This document shows, in pieces, positions 8,594-16,459 of a stretch of 33,391 bases of DNA; the stretch's first letter is position 1, and each line of letters starts with the position of its first letter. The notes below the pieces were generated by a model. That model saw nothing but the letters and a program-made list of their open reading frames with translations. It did not search any database and had not been told where the DNA came from. The DNA lies in the NCBI GenBank assembly GCA_046049865.1, contig JBJOQO010000031.1, forward strand, positions 1 to 33,391, in the 5' to 3' direction. The stretch is from JANPCX01 sp046049865. GTDB taxonomy: Bacteria; Pseudomonadota; Gammaproteobacteria; Burkholderiales; Burkholderiaceae_C. A program made the translations under genes and the position numbers.

Positions 8594-8680
8594 GGGCGTG
8601 CCGGTATGCAGTCGACCGGCTAAAATTCAGGGTTTACGCGGGGCAGCCCTTGCCCCGTCCCTCCTGACTCTTCAACAACC
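8594..8680 (+). promoter_or_regulatory. lysC upstream region with possible promoter and hairpin
   Basis: This 87-bp gap contains a -10-like TAAAAT at 8621-8626 with only a weak upstream partner near 8598. A hairpin follows with arms GGGGCA/TGCCCC at 8640-8656. There is no T-run after the hairpin, so it is not a standard intrinsic terminator. It may give lysC transcription separate from tilS. I see no sign of a lysine riboswitch, and the space is too short for one. Confidence 0.35.
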
Positions 8681-9949
8681 ATGGCACTCATAGTTCACAA
8701 GTACGGCGGCACCTCCATGGGGTCGACCGAGCGCATTCGTAATGTCGCCAAACGCGTCGCCAAATGGGCCCGGGCAGGGCATCAAATGGTGGTCGTGCCC
8801 TCGGCAATGAGTGGCGAGACCAATCGCCTCTTGGGTTTGGCCAAAGAACTCTCTCCGGAATCAGTCACGCCAGCTTTGCAGCGGGAGCTCGACGCCATTG
8901 CCTGCACAGGCGAGCAAGTTTCCGTTGGTTTGCTGGCCATTGCCTTGCAAGCCGAGGGCATGCAAGCGGTGAGTTATGCCGGTTGGCAAGTGCCTATCAA
9001 AACTGACAGCGCTTTCACCAAAGCACGCATAGAGAGCATTGACGATGCACGTGTGCGGGCCGACTTGGCCGCAGGTAAGGTGGTGATCATCACCGGCTTC
9101 CAAGGGGTGGATCCAGATGGCAACATCACCACGCTGGGGCGCGGTGGTTCCGACACCTCTGCCGTGGCGGTTGCCGCCGCCATGAAGGCCGACGAGTGTT
9201 TGATTTACACCGACGTCGATGGTGTCTACACCACCGACCCGCGAGTCGTCTCGGAGGCGCGTCGCCTGCACACCATCAGCTTTGAAGAAATGCTTGAGAT
9301 GGCCAGTCTCGGTTCCAAGGTGCTGCAAATTCGTTCGGTTGAGTTTGCGGGCAAATACCGCGTGCCGCTGCGTGTGCTGTCCAGCTTCACCCCTTGGGAT
9401 ATCGCCATTGACGAAGAGGCCCGCTCGGGCACCCTGATTACTTTTGAGGAAGACGTAAAAATGGAACAAGCCGTTGTATCGGGCATTGCCTTTAACCGTG
9501 ACGAAGCCAAGATCAGCTTGCTCGGCGTGCCCGACAAGCCCGGCATCGCTTTCCAAATTCTGGGCCCCGTGGCCGAGGCCAATATCGACGTGGACGTGAT
9601 CATTCAAAACGTCTCGCATGAAGGCAAAACCGACTTTTCCTTCACCGTACACCGCAACGACTATGCGCGCACCATGGAGTTGCTCAAGACCGTGGTCATC
9701 CCCAAGACAGGCGCGGCCGACCTGGCGGGTGACACCAAAATTTGCAAGGTCAGCATCGTGGGCATCGGCATGCGCTCCCATGTCGGCGTGGCCAGCAAGA
9801 TGTTTCAGTCGCTGAGTGTGGAAGGCATCAACATTCAGATGATCACCACCAGCGAGATCAAAACCAGTGTGGTCATCGACGAAAAATACATGGAGTTGGC
9901 CGTGCGTGCATTGCACAAAGCGTTTGATCTGGACCAGCCAGCCGCTTAA
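8681..9949 (+). CDS. lysC: Aspartate kinase
   Basis: Aspartokinase phosphorylates aspartate, the first committed step towards lysine, diaminopimelate, threonine and methionine. The 422-residue product has the KYGGTS motif at residues 7-12, the kinase core with GRGGSDTSAVA, and the TDVDGVYTTDPR segment. Two C-terminal ACT domains follow from about residue 265 (ISLLGVPDKPGIAFQIL, then VSIVGIGMRSHVGVA), which normally mediate feedback inhibition. Length and layout match the class found in Pseudomonas and Burkholderiales. Its product feeds the dapD/dapC/dapE steps encoded further right in this window. An internal ATG for a separate beta subunit is possible but not shown. Confidence 0.95.
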   Translation: MALIVHKYGGTSMGSTERIRNVAKRVAKWARAGHQMVVVPSAMSGETNRLLGLAKELSPESVTPALQRELDAIACTGEQVSVGLLAIALQAEGMQAVSYAGWQVPIKTDSAFTKARIESIDDARVRADLAAGKVVIITGFQGVDPDGNITTLGRGGSDTSAVAVAAAMKADECLIYTDVDGVYTTDPRVVSEARRLHTISFEEMLEMASLGSKVLQIRSVEFAGKYRVPLRVLSSFTPWDIAIDEEARSGTLITFEEDVKMEQAVVSGIAFNRDEAKISLLGVPDKPGIAFQILGPVAEANIDVDVIIQNVSHEGKTDFSFTVHRNDYARTMELLKTVVIPKTGAADLAGDTKICKVSIVGIGMRSHVGVASKMFQSLSVEGINIQMITTSEIKTSVVIDEKYMELAVRALHKAFDLDQPAA

Positions 9950-9998
9950 TGTGGATACGGCGTTGGCCTTTGTCGTCCGTGGTTGGATTGCTTCAGGT

Positions 9999-10004
9999 TA
10001 GAAT
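9999..10004 (+). promoter_or_regulatory. Candidate -10 box for tRNA-Ser
   Basis: TAGAAT lies 15 bp upstream of the mature tRNA 5' end and is followed by a GC-rich discriminator (GTCGCC), as is common at stable RNA promoters under stringent control. The -35 region is poor, so this remains tentative. Confidence 0.4.
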
Positions 10005-10018
10005 GTCGCCTGGTTTTA

Positions 10019-10111
10019 GGAGCTGTGACCGAGTGGCCGAAGGTGCTCCCCTGCTAAGGGAGTATGTGGGCAAAACCTGCATCGAGGGTTCGAATCCCTC
10101 CGGCTCCGCCA
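10019..10111 (+). tRNA. tRNA-Ser (anticodon GCU)
   Basis: A complete class II tRNA of 93 nt with encoded CCA. The acceptor stem GGAGCTG pairs with CGGCTCC with one wobble pair, followed by discriminator G and CCA. The anticodon stem CTCCC/GGGAG encloses the loop CTGCTAA, placing GCT at 10053-10055 and decoding AGC/AGU serine codons. A long variable arm follows, and the T-loop reads GGTTCGAATCC. It stands between lysC and the ribA-type gene and has its own terminator at 10120. Confidence 0.97.
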
Positions 10112-10119
10112 AACAGAAT

Positions 10120-10141
10120 GCCACCTTCGGGTGGCTTTTTT
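10120..10141 (+). terminator. Rho-independent terminator of tRNA-Ser
   Basis: A perfect 6-bp stem GCCACC/GGTGGC with a TTCG tetraloop is followed by six T residues, 8 bp after the tRNA CCA end. This is a textbook intrinsic terminator. Confidence 0.92.
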
Positions 10142-10186
10142 GTTCGAGCTATTTTTCTTCTGTGCGTTGCTTCAACACCTGGTGAG

Positions 10187-11344
10187 ATGACACCTCCCGA
10201 CCTCCTGTTTCCGCTGCCGGGCGATGAGCACAGCAACGCCCAGTTGCGCGTGGACCGCGCGCTGACGGAATTGCGCCAGGGTCGTTTGTTGCTGGTGTCC
10301 AGTGACAACAGTCCCGGTAGGGTGCTGTTGGCAGTGGCCATCGAGGCGTTGACGCCGGGCGGCTGGCGCCATTACCAAACAAGCCGATTGCCTTGGCGAG
10401 TTGTTTTCACCGCTGAGCGTCTGCATGCGCTGGGTTGGGCGCAGGCGTCGACTGCGCGTTCGATGCTGCTGTCACCACAAGCTGCTTTGGCAGACATTCA
10501 AGCATTAGCGGCGGTACGGGCTACAGCCGCGAAGGTGGAGCTGCTCAGCGATCCCCAGACGGCCACCAGCGCTGCTGAATCCATGTTGTGGCTGGCCAAA
10601 CACGCGCGGCTGACACCGGCTTTGTTGGTGGTTGAAGTGGCGGTCGATGACATCCAACTTCAACAAAGCCCGTGGTTGAAGGTGCACGCGTCCGATGTTC
10701 ACGTGTTGGCGCAAGGACCAGAGTCCTTATCCCGTCCAGAGCTGTTTCGTGTCAGTGACGCGGATCTCCCTTTGGCACTGGCTGGATCTTGCACGGCGGT
10801 GCTGTTTCGCGAGGCGCATGGCACCGCAGAGCATGTGGCCATCGTCGTTGGCAGGCCGGATTTCAACCAAGCCGTTCAGGTGCGCTTGCACTCCTCCTGC
10901 CTGACTGGCGATATCTTTGGCAGCCTGCGCTGCGACTGTGGTGAACAGCTGCAGCGCGCACTGGCGCAGTTGGCGGTTCAGGGTGGTGTGCTTCTCTACC
11001 TGTCGCAAGAAGGTCGCGGCACTGGCCTGGCCAACAAGCTGCGGGCTTACCGCCTTCAAGACACGGGTCTGGACACCATCGATGCCGACCGCCACCTCGG
11101 TTTCAAAGGCGATGAGCGCGACTTCCAAGTGGCGGTCAGCATGCTGCGCGCTCTGGGGATTTCCGAAGTGAAGTTGCTCACCAACAATCCGAAAAAAATC
11201 GAGGCCTTACGCGCCGGTGGCATCAAGGTGGTGGAGCGCATCGCCTTGATTCCACCGACCAATCCGCACAACGAGCGCTATATCCGCACGAAAACCGAAC
11301 GTGCTGGGCATTTGAAGGTGGATGACGAGCAGGATGAGGCCTGA
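10187..11344 (+). CDS. ribA: GTP cyclohydrolase II with degenerate RibB-like N-terminal domain
   Basis: The C-terminal half (about residues 190-385) is a complete GTP cyclohydrolase II, which opens the GTP ring in the first step of riboflavin synthesis. It carries HSSCLTGDIFGSLRCDCG with the three zinc cysteines, YLSQEGRGTGL, and the DADRHLGFKGDERDF and LTNNPKKI blocks. The N-terminal about 185 residues resemble the position and size of a RibB (DHBP synthase) domain, but the acidic active-site motif DDExREnEgD is absent, so that half is probably inactive. I chose the ATG at 10187; the frame runs upstream into the tRNA, which cannot be coding. Alternatively it is a RibA-like enzyme with another GTP-derived role. 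Confidence 0.85.
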   Translation: MTPPDLLFPLPGDEHSNAQLRVDRALTELRQGRLLLVSSDNSPGRVLLAVAIEALTPGGWRHYQTSRLPWRVVFTAERLHALGWAQASTARSMLLSPQAALADIQALAAVRATAAKVELLSDPQTATSAAESMLWLAKHARLTPALLVVEVAVDDIQLQQSPWLKVHASDVHVLAQGPESLSRPELFRVSDADLPLALAGSCTAVLFREAHGTAEHVAIVVGRPDFNQAVQVRLHSSCLTGDIFGSLRCDCGEQLQRALAQLAVQGGVLLYLSQEGRGTGLANKLRAYRLQDTGLDTIDADRHLGFKGDERDFQVAVSMLRALGISEVKLLTNNPKKIEALRAGGIKVVERIALIPPTNPHNERYIRTKTERAGHLKVDDEQDEA

Positions 11345-11407
11345 GCACCTCCAGAACTCAACGCGAAACGCGATTTGACCAATTCCGACGGTTGCAGCCG
11401 AGAGACG

Positions 11408-11428
11408 CTGTCGTTGTTGGCACGACAG
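11408..11428. other. Hairpin between convergent gene ends
   Basis: A perfect 7-bp inverted repeat (CTGTCGT/ACGACAG, 7-base loop) lies in the 96-bp gap between the converging ribA-type gene and the methyltransferase gene. There is no T-run on either side, so it may only mark transcript ends by another mechanism. Confidence 0.3.
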
Positions 11429-11440
11429 TCGGCAGCCGCT

Positions 11441-12874
11441 TCAGGTCGTTTCCCCCGCGTCTTTCTTTTTGCTCACGCGTGGTTTGCGCACAGCTTTGGG
11501 TTTGGGACTGGCGGCTTCTGCGTTGCTGCTCACCGTTTCGCCTTCAGCCGCCTTACGCGCCACCACCAAGAAGCCATCGATGGGCTCGCTGCCTTCGAAA
11601 CGAATCGTGGTGTTTTCCACCGTCACTTCGGCAAATCCCGCGCTATGGCAGAGTTGCTCAATGTGACTTTGTTTGTGCGCGTAACGGTTGCTCGGGCGCA
11701 GCATGCAGTCGGCTTCGGTTTCCAGTGCTCGTTCGCACGAGAATACGAATCGACCACCGGGTTTGACGATGCGCTGGGCATTGGGAATGGCCAGCGTCAG
11801 GTCGCCGACATAGATGAACACATCAAGCGCAGTGATGACCTCGTACAGGTCAGCAGGAGTGGCTTGCAAGGCATCGAGCACGTTCACGGTGTGGAAGCGG
11901 TCGTAAACCCCATGGCGGGCGGCTTGTTCGATCATCTTCTCAGAGACGTCCACACCGATTAAAAAGCCGTCCAAACGGCCCAGGCACACACCTAACAAAC
12001 CGGTTCCGCAACCCAAGTCGAGCACGTTGGTTTTTCGGTCGGGGTAGGTGGCCAAAATCCAATCTGCAACTTTTTTCGGCAGTTGGTAGCGTAGTCCACG
12101 CACCATGTGTTGGTCGTAAACAGAGGCCATGGCGTCGAACAACTGGCGCGGCATGCTCACGGGTTGAGTTGAAGGGGTTTGGCCCGATGCCACCGCGAGG
12201 TGGTAGCCGAAGTTCTCGTTGGTGGGTTCCAGGGACACCAGTTGCTGCCAATCGGCTTGAGCGCTGGCCTTGTCATCCAAGGCCAAAAACGCGCCGGCCC
12301 TGCCTTGCAGAGCGATTACATCTTCGGGTTGGGTGCTCAGCAGCTCGGTGAACAAAGCAATCGCCTGCGCGTGTTGACCCACGGCACTCAAGTCTTGCGC
12401 CATCTGGGTTTGGAGCAGGCGGTTGTTGGGTGCGGCCAGCTCAATGGCACGAGGCAAAAACTCAAGCGCCAAGGCTGAGTAGCCTGCACGATGGGCGACA
12501 TCAATCGCGCCTTGAAGGGTTGGCAGATGCTCCGGTGCCAAGGCAACAGCTTTTTGCGCCTCGGTGGCTGCTTCGCCGAACTGGTTTTGCCTGGCCAGCA
12601 GCAGGGCCAGATCCAACACAGCCGGTGCCCAATGCGGCGCAATTTTTACCGCGTGGCGGGCTGCTTTGAGAGCGGCCTCAGGTTGACCTGCGGCCTCTGC
12701 CAAGCGCATGCCCATCATGAAAATGCGAGGGTCGCCCGTCACTTGGGTTTGCATTTGGTTCAAGAGGCCAGCGGCTTCTTTCAACTTGCCGTTTTGAATG
12801 AAACGTTCAGCTTGGATCAGTCCTGGGAGGCTGGGGTCGGCTGGGGCAGCAGTCGTGGAGTGAGAGCGGGTCAT
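11441..12874 (-). CDS. TPR-repeat SAM-dependent methyltransferase
   Basis: A fusion of about 245 residues of TPR-type helical repeats with a class I methyltransferase domain. The repeats follow an A.......AL..A......P..W pattern (for example EAALKAARHAVKIAPHWAPA). The methyltransferase starts near residue 260; its SAM-binding motif I reads VLDLGCGTGLLG, the acidic end of strand 2 IGVDVSEKMIEQA, and motif IV lies around YEVITALDVFIYVGD. A lysine/arginine-rich tail (KPKAVRKPRVSKKK) ends the protein. The frame extends to a TTG at 12925, but the ATG at 12874 is preferred, giving 477 residues. The substrate is unknown; TPRs suggest a protein partner. It lies downstream of ohr behind a strong terminator, so it is probably transcribed from its own promoter. 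Confidence 0.82.
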   Translation of the reverse strand: MTRSHSTTAAPADPSLPGLIQAERFIQNGKLKEAAGLLNQMQTQVTGDPRIFMMGMRLAEAAGQPEAALKAARHAVKIAPHWAPAVLDLALLLARQNQFGEAATEAQKAVALAPEHLPTLQGAIDVAHRAGYSALALEFLPRAIELAAPNNRLLQTQMAQDLSAVGQHAQAIALFTELLSTQPEDVIALQGRAGAFLALDDKASAQADWQQLVSLEPTNENFGYHLAVASGQTPSTQPVSMPRQLFDAMASVYDQHMVRGLRYQLPKKVADWILATYPDRKTNVLDLGCGTGLLGVCLGRLDGFLIGVDVSEKMIEQAARHGVYDRFHTVNVLDALQATPADLYEVITALDVFIYVGDLTLAIPNAQRIVKPGGRFVFSCERALETEADCMLRPSNRYAHKQSHIEQLCHSAGFAEVTVENTTIRFEGSEPIDGFLVVARKAAEGETVSSNAEAASPKPKAVRKPRVSKKKDAGETT

Positions 12875-12910
12875 GGTCGTTTGAAGCGAGGGCCCAGGAA
12901 GCGGGCCAAG

Positions 12911-12939
12911 AAAAAAGTGCGCCAACGGCGTCGGCGCAC
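12911..12939 (-). terminator. Rho-independent terminator after ohr
   Basis: Read on the minus strand, a 7-bp stem GTGCGCC/GGCGCAC with a 9-base loop is followed by six T residues. It lies 38 bp after the ohr stop codon and separates it from the methyltransferase gene. Confidence 0.85.
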
Positions 12940-12976
12940 AGGTCAGATTGAGATTATCTCGTGTTGGCTGAGTTCG

Positions 12977-13399
12977 TCACACGACGGTCAAGGTGACGTC
13001 GATGTTGCCGCGTGTGGCGTTGGAGTAGGGGCATACGCCGTGGGCGGCCGCGACGAGTTTCTGCGCACCTTCACGCGACATGCCAGGAATGCTGATGGCC
13101 ATGGCGACTTGAATGCCAAAACCCGCTGGGATGGGGCCAATGGCCACGTCTGCGGTGATCGAAGTGTCGCTCGGCAAACTGATTTGCTGCTGACCCGCCA
13201 CAAACTTCATGGCCCCCAAAAAACAAGCCGAGTAGCCTGCGGCGAAGAGTTGCTCAGGGTTGGTGCCGTCGCCATTGCCGCCCATCTCGGTCGGTGGTGC
13301 CAGTTTGACATCCAGTTTGCCGTCATCACTGCGCGATTTGCCATCACGGCCGCCGGTTGAGGTGGCGTGGGCCGTGTAGAGGATTTTGTCGAGTGCCAT
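12977..13399 (-). CDS. ohr: Organic hydroperoxide resistance protein (Ohr/OsmC family)
   Basis: Ohr reduces organic hydroperoxides by a thiol mechanism in the cytoplasm. The 140-residue protein starts MALDKILYTAHATS and carries both redox cysteines in their family settings: AGYSACFLGAM and HGVCPYSNATRGN. The second motif, with ATRGNIDV, is typical of the Ohr branch rather than OsmC. The ATG at 13399 has an AGGA ribosome binding site; the open frame to 13444 includes non-conserved residues. No OhrR regulator gene adjoins it. It is followed by a strong terminator. Confidence 0.93.
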   Translation of the reverse strand: MALDKILYTAHATSTGGRDGKSRSDDGKLDVKLAPPTEMGGNGDGTNPEQLFAAGYSACFLGAMKFVAGQQQISLPSDTSITADVAIGPIPAGFGIQVAMAISIPGMSREGAQKLVAAAHGVCPYSNATRGNIDVTLTVV

Positions 13400-13481
13400 G
13401 TTGAAGTCCTGTTGATGTTGAGGGGGGGTGAATGATGCCCGCAAGGTATGACACCGAGAGTGGTGCGGATGTCAGTGGATG

Positions 13482-15527
13482 TTATGTGGCTGCGCTCAAG
13501 CTGTCGATCTCGGTGCTCAACTCCAACCAGCGGCCTTCCAGCACGGCAATCTCGTCCAGTATCGTTTTGAGCTTCTTGCCTTTGTCCGCCAAGTCTTTGG
13601 GTGCGGTGTCACTGCTGGCCAATGTAGCTTCCAACTGGTCACGCTCGGCAAAAAGGACGCCCAAGCGGTTGTCGACTTTGTTCAGCTCTTTGCGCAGGGG
13701 CTTGAGGTCTTCGGTGCGCTGAAGCCGTGCCTGGGTGGCGGCCTTGCGTTCGTCTTTGCTGTTGGACGCAGGCTTTTGCGCTGTGATGGGTGGCTCTTTG
13801 CCTTTTGTTTTTCCGCCGGACTTTGAGTTGGCGTCGCGCAGCGCTTTGGCCTGTTCGCGGGAGTTGTCCAACAACCATTTTTGATAGTCGTCCAGGTCGC
13901 CGTCGAAAGGCTCTACCTTGCCGCCTGTGACCAGCCAAAACTCGTCACAGACTTCACGCAACAGTGCGCGGTCGTGGCTGACCAGCATCACCGTGCCTTC
14001 GAACTCGTTCAGCGCCATCGACAACGCTTCGCGTGTGTCCAAGTCCAAGTGGTTGGTCGGCTCGTCCAGCAGCAACAGGTTGGGGCGTTGCCACACGAGC
14101 ATCGCCAGCACCAACCGGGCTTTTTCTCCACCACTCAAACTGCCAACGGCCTGGGTCACCATGTCGCCGACGAAACGGAAGCTGCCCAGGAAGTCGCGTA
14201 ATTCTTGTTCTCGCCCCGCCGGGCCAACATCCCGGGCCAGGCGAATCATGTGCATGAGCGGTCCATCTTCGAGTTGCAGCACGTCAAGTTCTTGCTGTGC
14301 GAAGTAACCGATGGACAGTCCCTTGCCCTCGGTCACTTCCCCCGAGATCAATGGAATTTCTTTGGCAATGGTTTTGACCAAGGTGGACTTGCCTTGGCCG
14401 TTGGCGCCCAAGATACCGATGCGCTGGCCCGCCAGCACCGAGCGGTTGATGTCTTTAACAATGATGTTCGCGCGGGCCGCGACCCCGCCGCCGGGCCGTC
14501 CCAAGGCGGGGTCGACCCCCTCGGGGGGTGCGTCGCCGTACCCGGCGACCGGGGGCAGCATGTAACCGCAGTTCATCATGGAGAACGCCAACATGGGATT
14601 GGGCAGACTCATCGGTTCGCGAAACTCAAAATTGAAATCGCTGCTCGTGAGAATAGGCGCAAGTTTTTCCATGCGCGCCAGGGCCTTGACACGGCTTTGC
14701 GCTTGTTTGGCCTTGCTGGCTTTGGCTTTGAAGCGGTCGATGAATTTCTGCAAATGCGCCATGCGCTCTTGCTGTTTGCTGGCTTGCGCCTGGGCCTGCA
14801 ACATTCGCTCTGCGCGCATTTCTTCAAAAGCAGTGTAGTTGCCGCCGTAACGTGTGAGCTGGGTTTGATCGAGGTGCAGGGTGACCTTGGTGATGGCATC
14901 TAAAAACTCGCGGTCGTGGCTGATCACGATCATCGTGCCTTCGTACTTCAAGAGCCAGGCTTCCAGCCACACCAAAGCGTCCAAGTCCAAGTGGTTGGTG
15001 GGCTCGTCCAAGAGCATCAAGTCGGCGGGGCACATCAAGGCGCGCGCGAGCTGCAAACGCATGCGCCAACCACCGGAGAAACTGTTCACGGGCAGATCTA
15101 ACTGGTCGGTACGAAAGCCCAGACCCATCAGCAGTGCTTGAGCACGCGCCGGTGCATCGAAACCCCCGGCTTCTGCAATCGCCATGTGGGCGTCGCCCAT
15201 GGCGTGCCCGTCGTCGCTGGCTTCGGCTGCGGCCAGGGCTTCTTGGGCGGCCATCAAGCGGGTGTCGCCTTGCAATACAAAGTCGGTGGCGGAGTCCTCT
15301 GTTTCTGGCATGGACTGAGCGACTTCGCCCACGATCCAGCGCGGCGGCATGTCCACATCACCCGAGTCGGATTGCAGGCGGTGCGTCAACAGGGAAAACA
15401 GGCTGGATTTGCCTGCACCGTTGCGGCCCACCAGGCCGACTTTTTCGCCGGGCTGCAAGGTGGCGCTTGCGTCTTGAAGAACGATTTTGGTGCCACGGCG
15501 CAGCGTGACGTTTTTGATGACGATCAT
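13482..15527 (-). CDS. ABC-F family ATPase (YheS/Uup-like)
   Basis: This 681-residue cytoplasmic protein has two ABC ATPase domains and no membrane segments, the layout of ABC-F proteins that act on ribosomes. The first domain has Walker A GRNGAGKS at residues 34-41, signature FSGGWRMR and LLDEPTNHLDLD; the second has GANGQGKST, LSGGEKARL and another LLDEPTNHLDLD. A charged linker lies between them (around residues 240-300) and a lysine-rich coiled tail at the C-terminus. The ATG at 15527 overlaps the prmB stop (ATGA). Just before domain 2, about residues 326-352 (GYGDAPPEGVDPALG and following) are encoded by a GC-rich palindromic repeat, apparently an in-frame insertion. It is most like YheS; no specific resistance role can be claimed. 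Confidence 0.9.
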   Translation of the reverse strand: MIVIKNVTLRRGTKIVLQDASATLQPGEKVGLVGRNGAGKSSLFSLLTHRLQSDSGDVDMPPRWIVGEVAQSMPETEDSATDFVLQGDTRLMAAQEALAAAEASDDGHAMGDAHMAIAEAGGFDAPARAQALLMGLGFRTDQLDLPVNSFSGGWRMRLQLARALMCPADLMLLDEPTNHLDLDALVWLEAWLLKYEGTMIVISHDREFLDAITKVTLHLDQTQLTRYGGNYTAFEEMRAERMLQAQAQASKQQERMAHLQKFIDRFKAKASKAKQAQSRVKALARMEKLAPILTSSDFNFEFREPMSLPNPMLAFSMMNCGYMLPPVAGYGDAPPEGVDPALGRPGGGVAARANIIVKDINRSVLAGQRIGILGANGQGKSTLVKTIAKEIPLISGEVTEGKGLSIGYFAQQELDVLQLEDGPLMHMIRLARDVGPAGREQELRDFLGSFRFVGDMVTQAVGSLSGGEKARLVLAMLVWQRPNLLLLDEPTNHLDLDTREALSMALNEFEGTVMLVSHDRALLREVCDEFWLVTGGKVEPFDGDLDDYQKWLLDNSREQAKALRDANSKSGGKTKGKEPPITAQKPASNSKDERKAATQARLQRTEDLKPLRKELNKVDNRLGVLFAERDQLEATLASSDTAPKDLADKGKKLKTILDEIAVLEGRWLELSTEIDSLSAAT
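14471..14550. repeat. Triple-hairpin GC-rich repeat inside the ABC-F gene
   Basis: Three consecutive perfect inverted repeats lie within about 70 bp: arms GACCCCGCC/GGCGGGGTC (14481-14513), ACCCCC/GGGGGT (14515-14529) and GTCGCC/GGCGAC (14532-14549). The segment is read through in frame and encodes a Gly/Pro/Ala-rich stretch in the linker ahead of the second ATPase domain. Clusters of such palindromes are normally intergenic in these genomes, which suggests an insertion that kept the frame. Confidence 0.6.
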
Positions 15528-16459
15528 GGGGTGTTTCTTTTCTCTTTGCCTTGACCGCGGTGACTGCTGTGCGGGTTTTGTGCCCAACGCTCCAGTGCTG
15601 ATTTTTCAACCAACAACACCTGGTCGTCTCCGGCACTGGTTTCCATCCATGCCACCTCCAAGCGGCGAAAGGCGTGCTCGAAGTGCGCGCGTTCGTTGCC
15701 GATCTCCAGCACCAAGACGCCAATGTCAGTCAGGCGAGAAGGAGCGTCGGTCAGGATGCGGCGCACCAAATCCATGCCATCCTCGCCGCCAGCCAGCGCC
15801 AGGCTCGGTTCGTGCTGGTACTCGGCAGGTAAGGCTTGCATGCTTTGACTGTTCACGTAAGGCGGGTTGCAAATGATGAGGTCGTAAGGGCCTTTCACGC
15901 TGTTGAGCAGATCCGACGGATAGACCTTGATGCGCTTTTGCAGTTTGTGTTTGTCGACATTGATTTGGGCCACGGCCAAAGCGTCGTTTGAAATGTCGAC
16001 GGCGTCCACGGTCACGTCGGGGTAGGCCATGGCGGCAATCACGGCCAAGCTGCCGTTACCCGTGCACAGGTCCAGTACGCGCGAGGTTCGCTCAGACAGC
16101 CAGGCATCGAGCTGCCCTGTGCCTTCGCCGTCTGCCAGCAGTTCGGCGATGAAGGAGCGCGGCACGATGACGCGTTCGTCCACATAGAAGGGGACGTTTT
16201 GCAGCCACGCTTCTTGGGTGAGGTAGGCGGCAGGGCGGCGGGTTTCAATGCGCTGGGTGATCAGGGCGTCGGCCTTGTGCTGTTCTTCTGCCGTCAATGT
16301 TTTTGAGGCCAGGGTTTCCAGCGCGTCCATGTCCAGTCCCAGCGACCACAGCACCAGCCAGGCGGCTTCGTCAAAGGCATTGAGCGTGCCATGCCCAAAC
16401 GAAACGCCCGCCTGTTTGAGGCGGGCGCTTTGCGCGGTGATGAGTTCAATCAAAGTCAT
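15524..16459 (-). CDS. prmB: 50S ribosomal protein L3 N5-glutamine methyltransferase
   Basis: PrmB methylates a glutamine of ribosomal protein L3. The 311-residue product has SAM motif I as VLDLCTGNGSLAV and the diagnostic glutamine-methyltransferase motif NPPY in LIICNPPYVNSQSM. The HEPSLALAGGEDGMDLVRR block and the upstream VDERVIVPRSFIAELL stretch are typical of PrmB rather than PrmC. Its ATG overlaps the dapE stop and its own stop overlaps the ABC-F start, both as ATGA, so the three genes are probably translationally coupled. A perfect 8-bp hairpin lies within its first 20 codons. Confidence 0.92.
   Translation of the reverse strand: MTLIELITAQSARLKQAGVSFGHGTLNAFDEAAWLVLWSLGLDMDALETLASKTLTAEEQHKADALITQRIETRRPAAYLTQEAWLQNVPFYVDERVIVPRSFIAELLADGEGTGQLDAWLSERTSRVLDLCTGNGSLAVIAAMAYPDVTVDAVDISNDALAVAQINVDKHKLQKRIKVYPSDLLNSVKGPYDLIICNPPYVNSQSMQALPAEYQHEPSLALAGGEDGMDLVRRILTDAPSRLTDIGVLVLEIGNERAHFEHAFRRLEVAWMETSAGDDQVLLVEKSALERWAQNPHSSHRGQGKEKRNTP
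16405..16427 (-). other. Strong hairpin within the 5' end of prmB
   Basis: A perfect 8-bp inverted repeat CGCCCGCC/GGCGGGCG with a 7-base loop lies 33-54 nt into prmB. On the minus strand it is followed by GTTTCGTTT rather than a clean T-run. It could slow ribosomes or polymerase, or be a coincidence of coding for RLKQAG. Confidence 0.4.

Noticed and set aside
8594..8680. Possible lysine riboswitch before lysC
   Set aside because: The gap is only 87 bp and shows a single hairpin, far short of a lysine riboswitch.
8861..9916. 351-residue open frame antisense to lysC
   Set aside because: Shadow of the high-GC aspartokinase gene; composition is His/Ala/Gly-rich without a fold signature.
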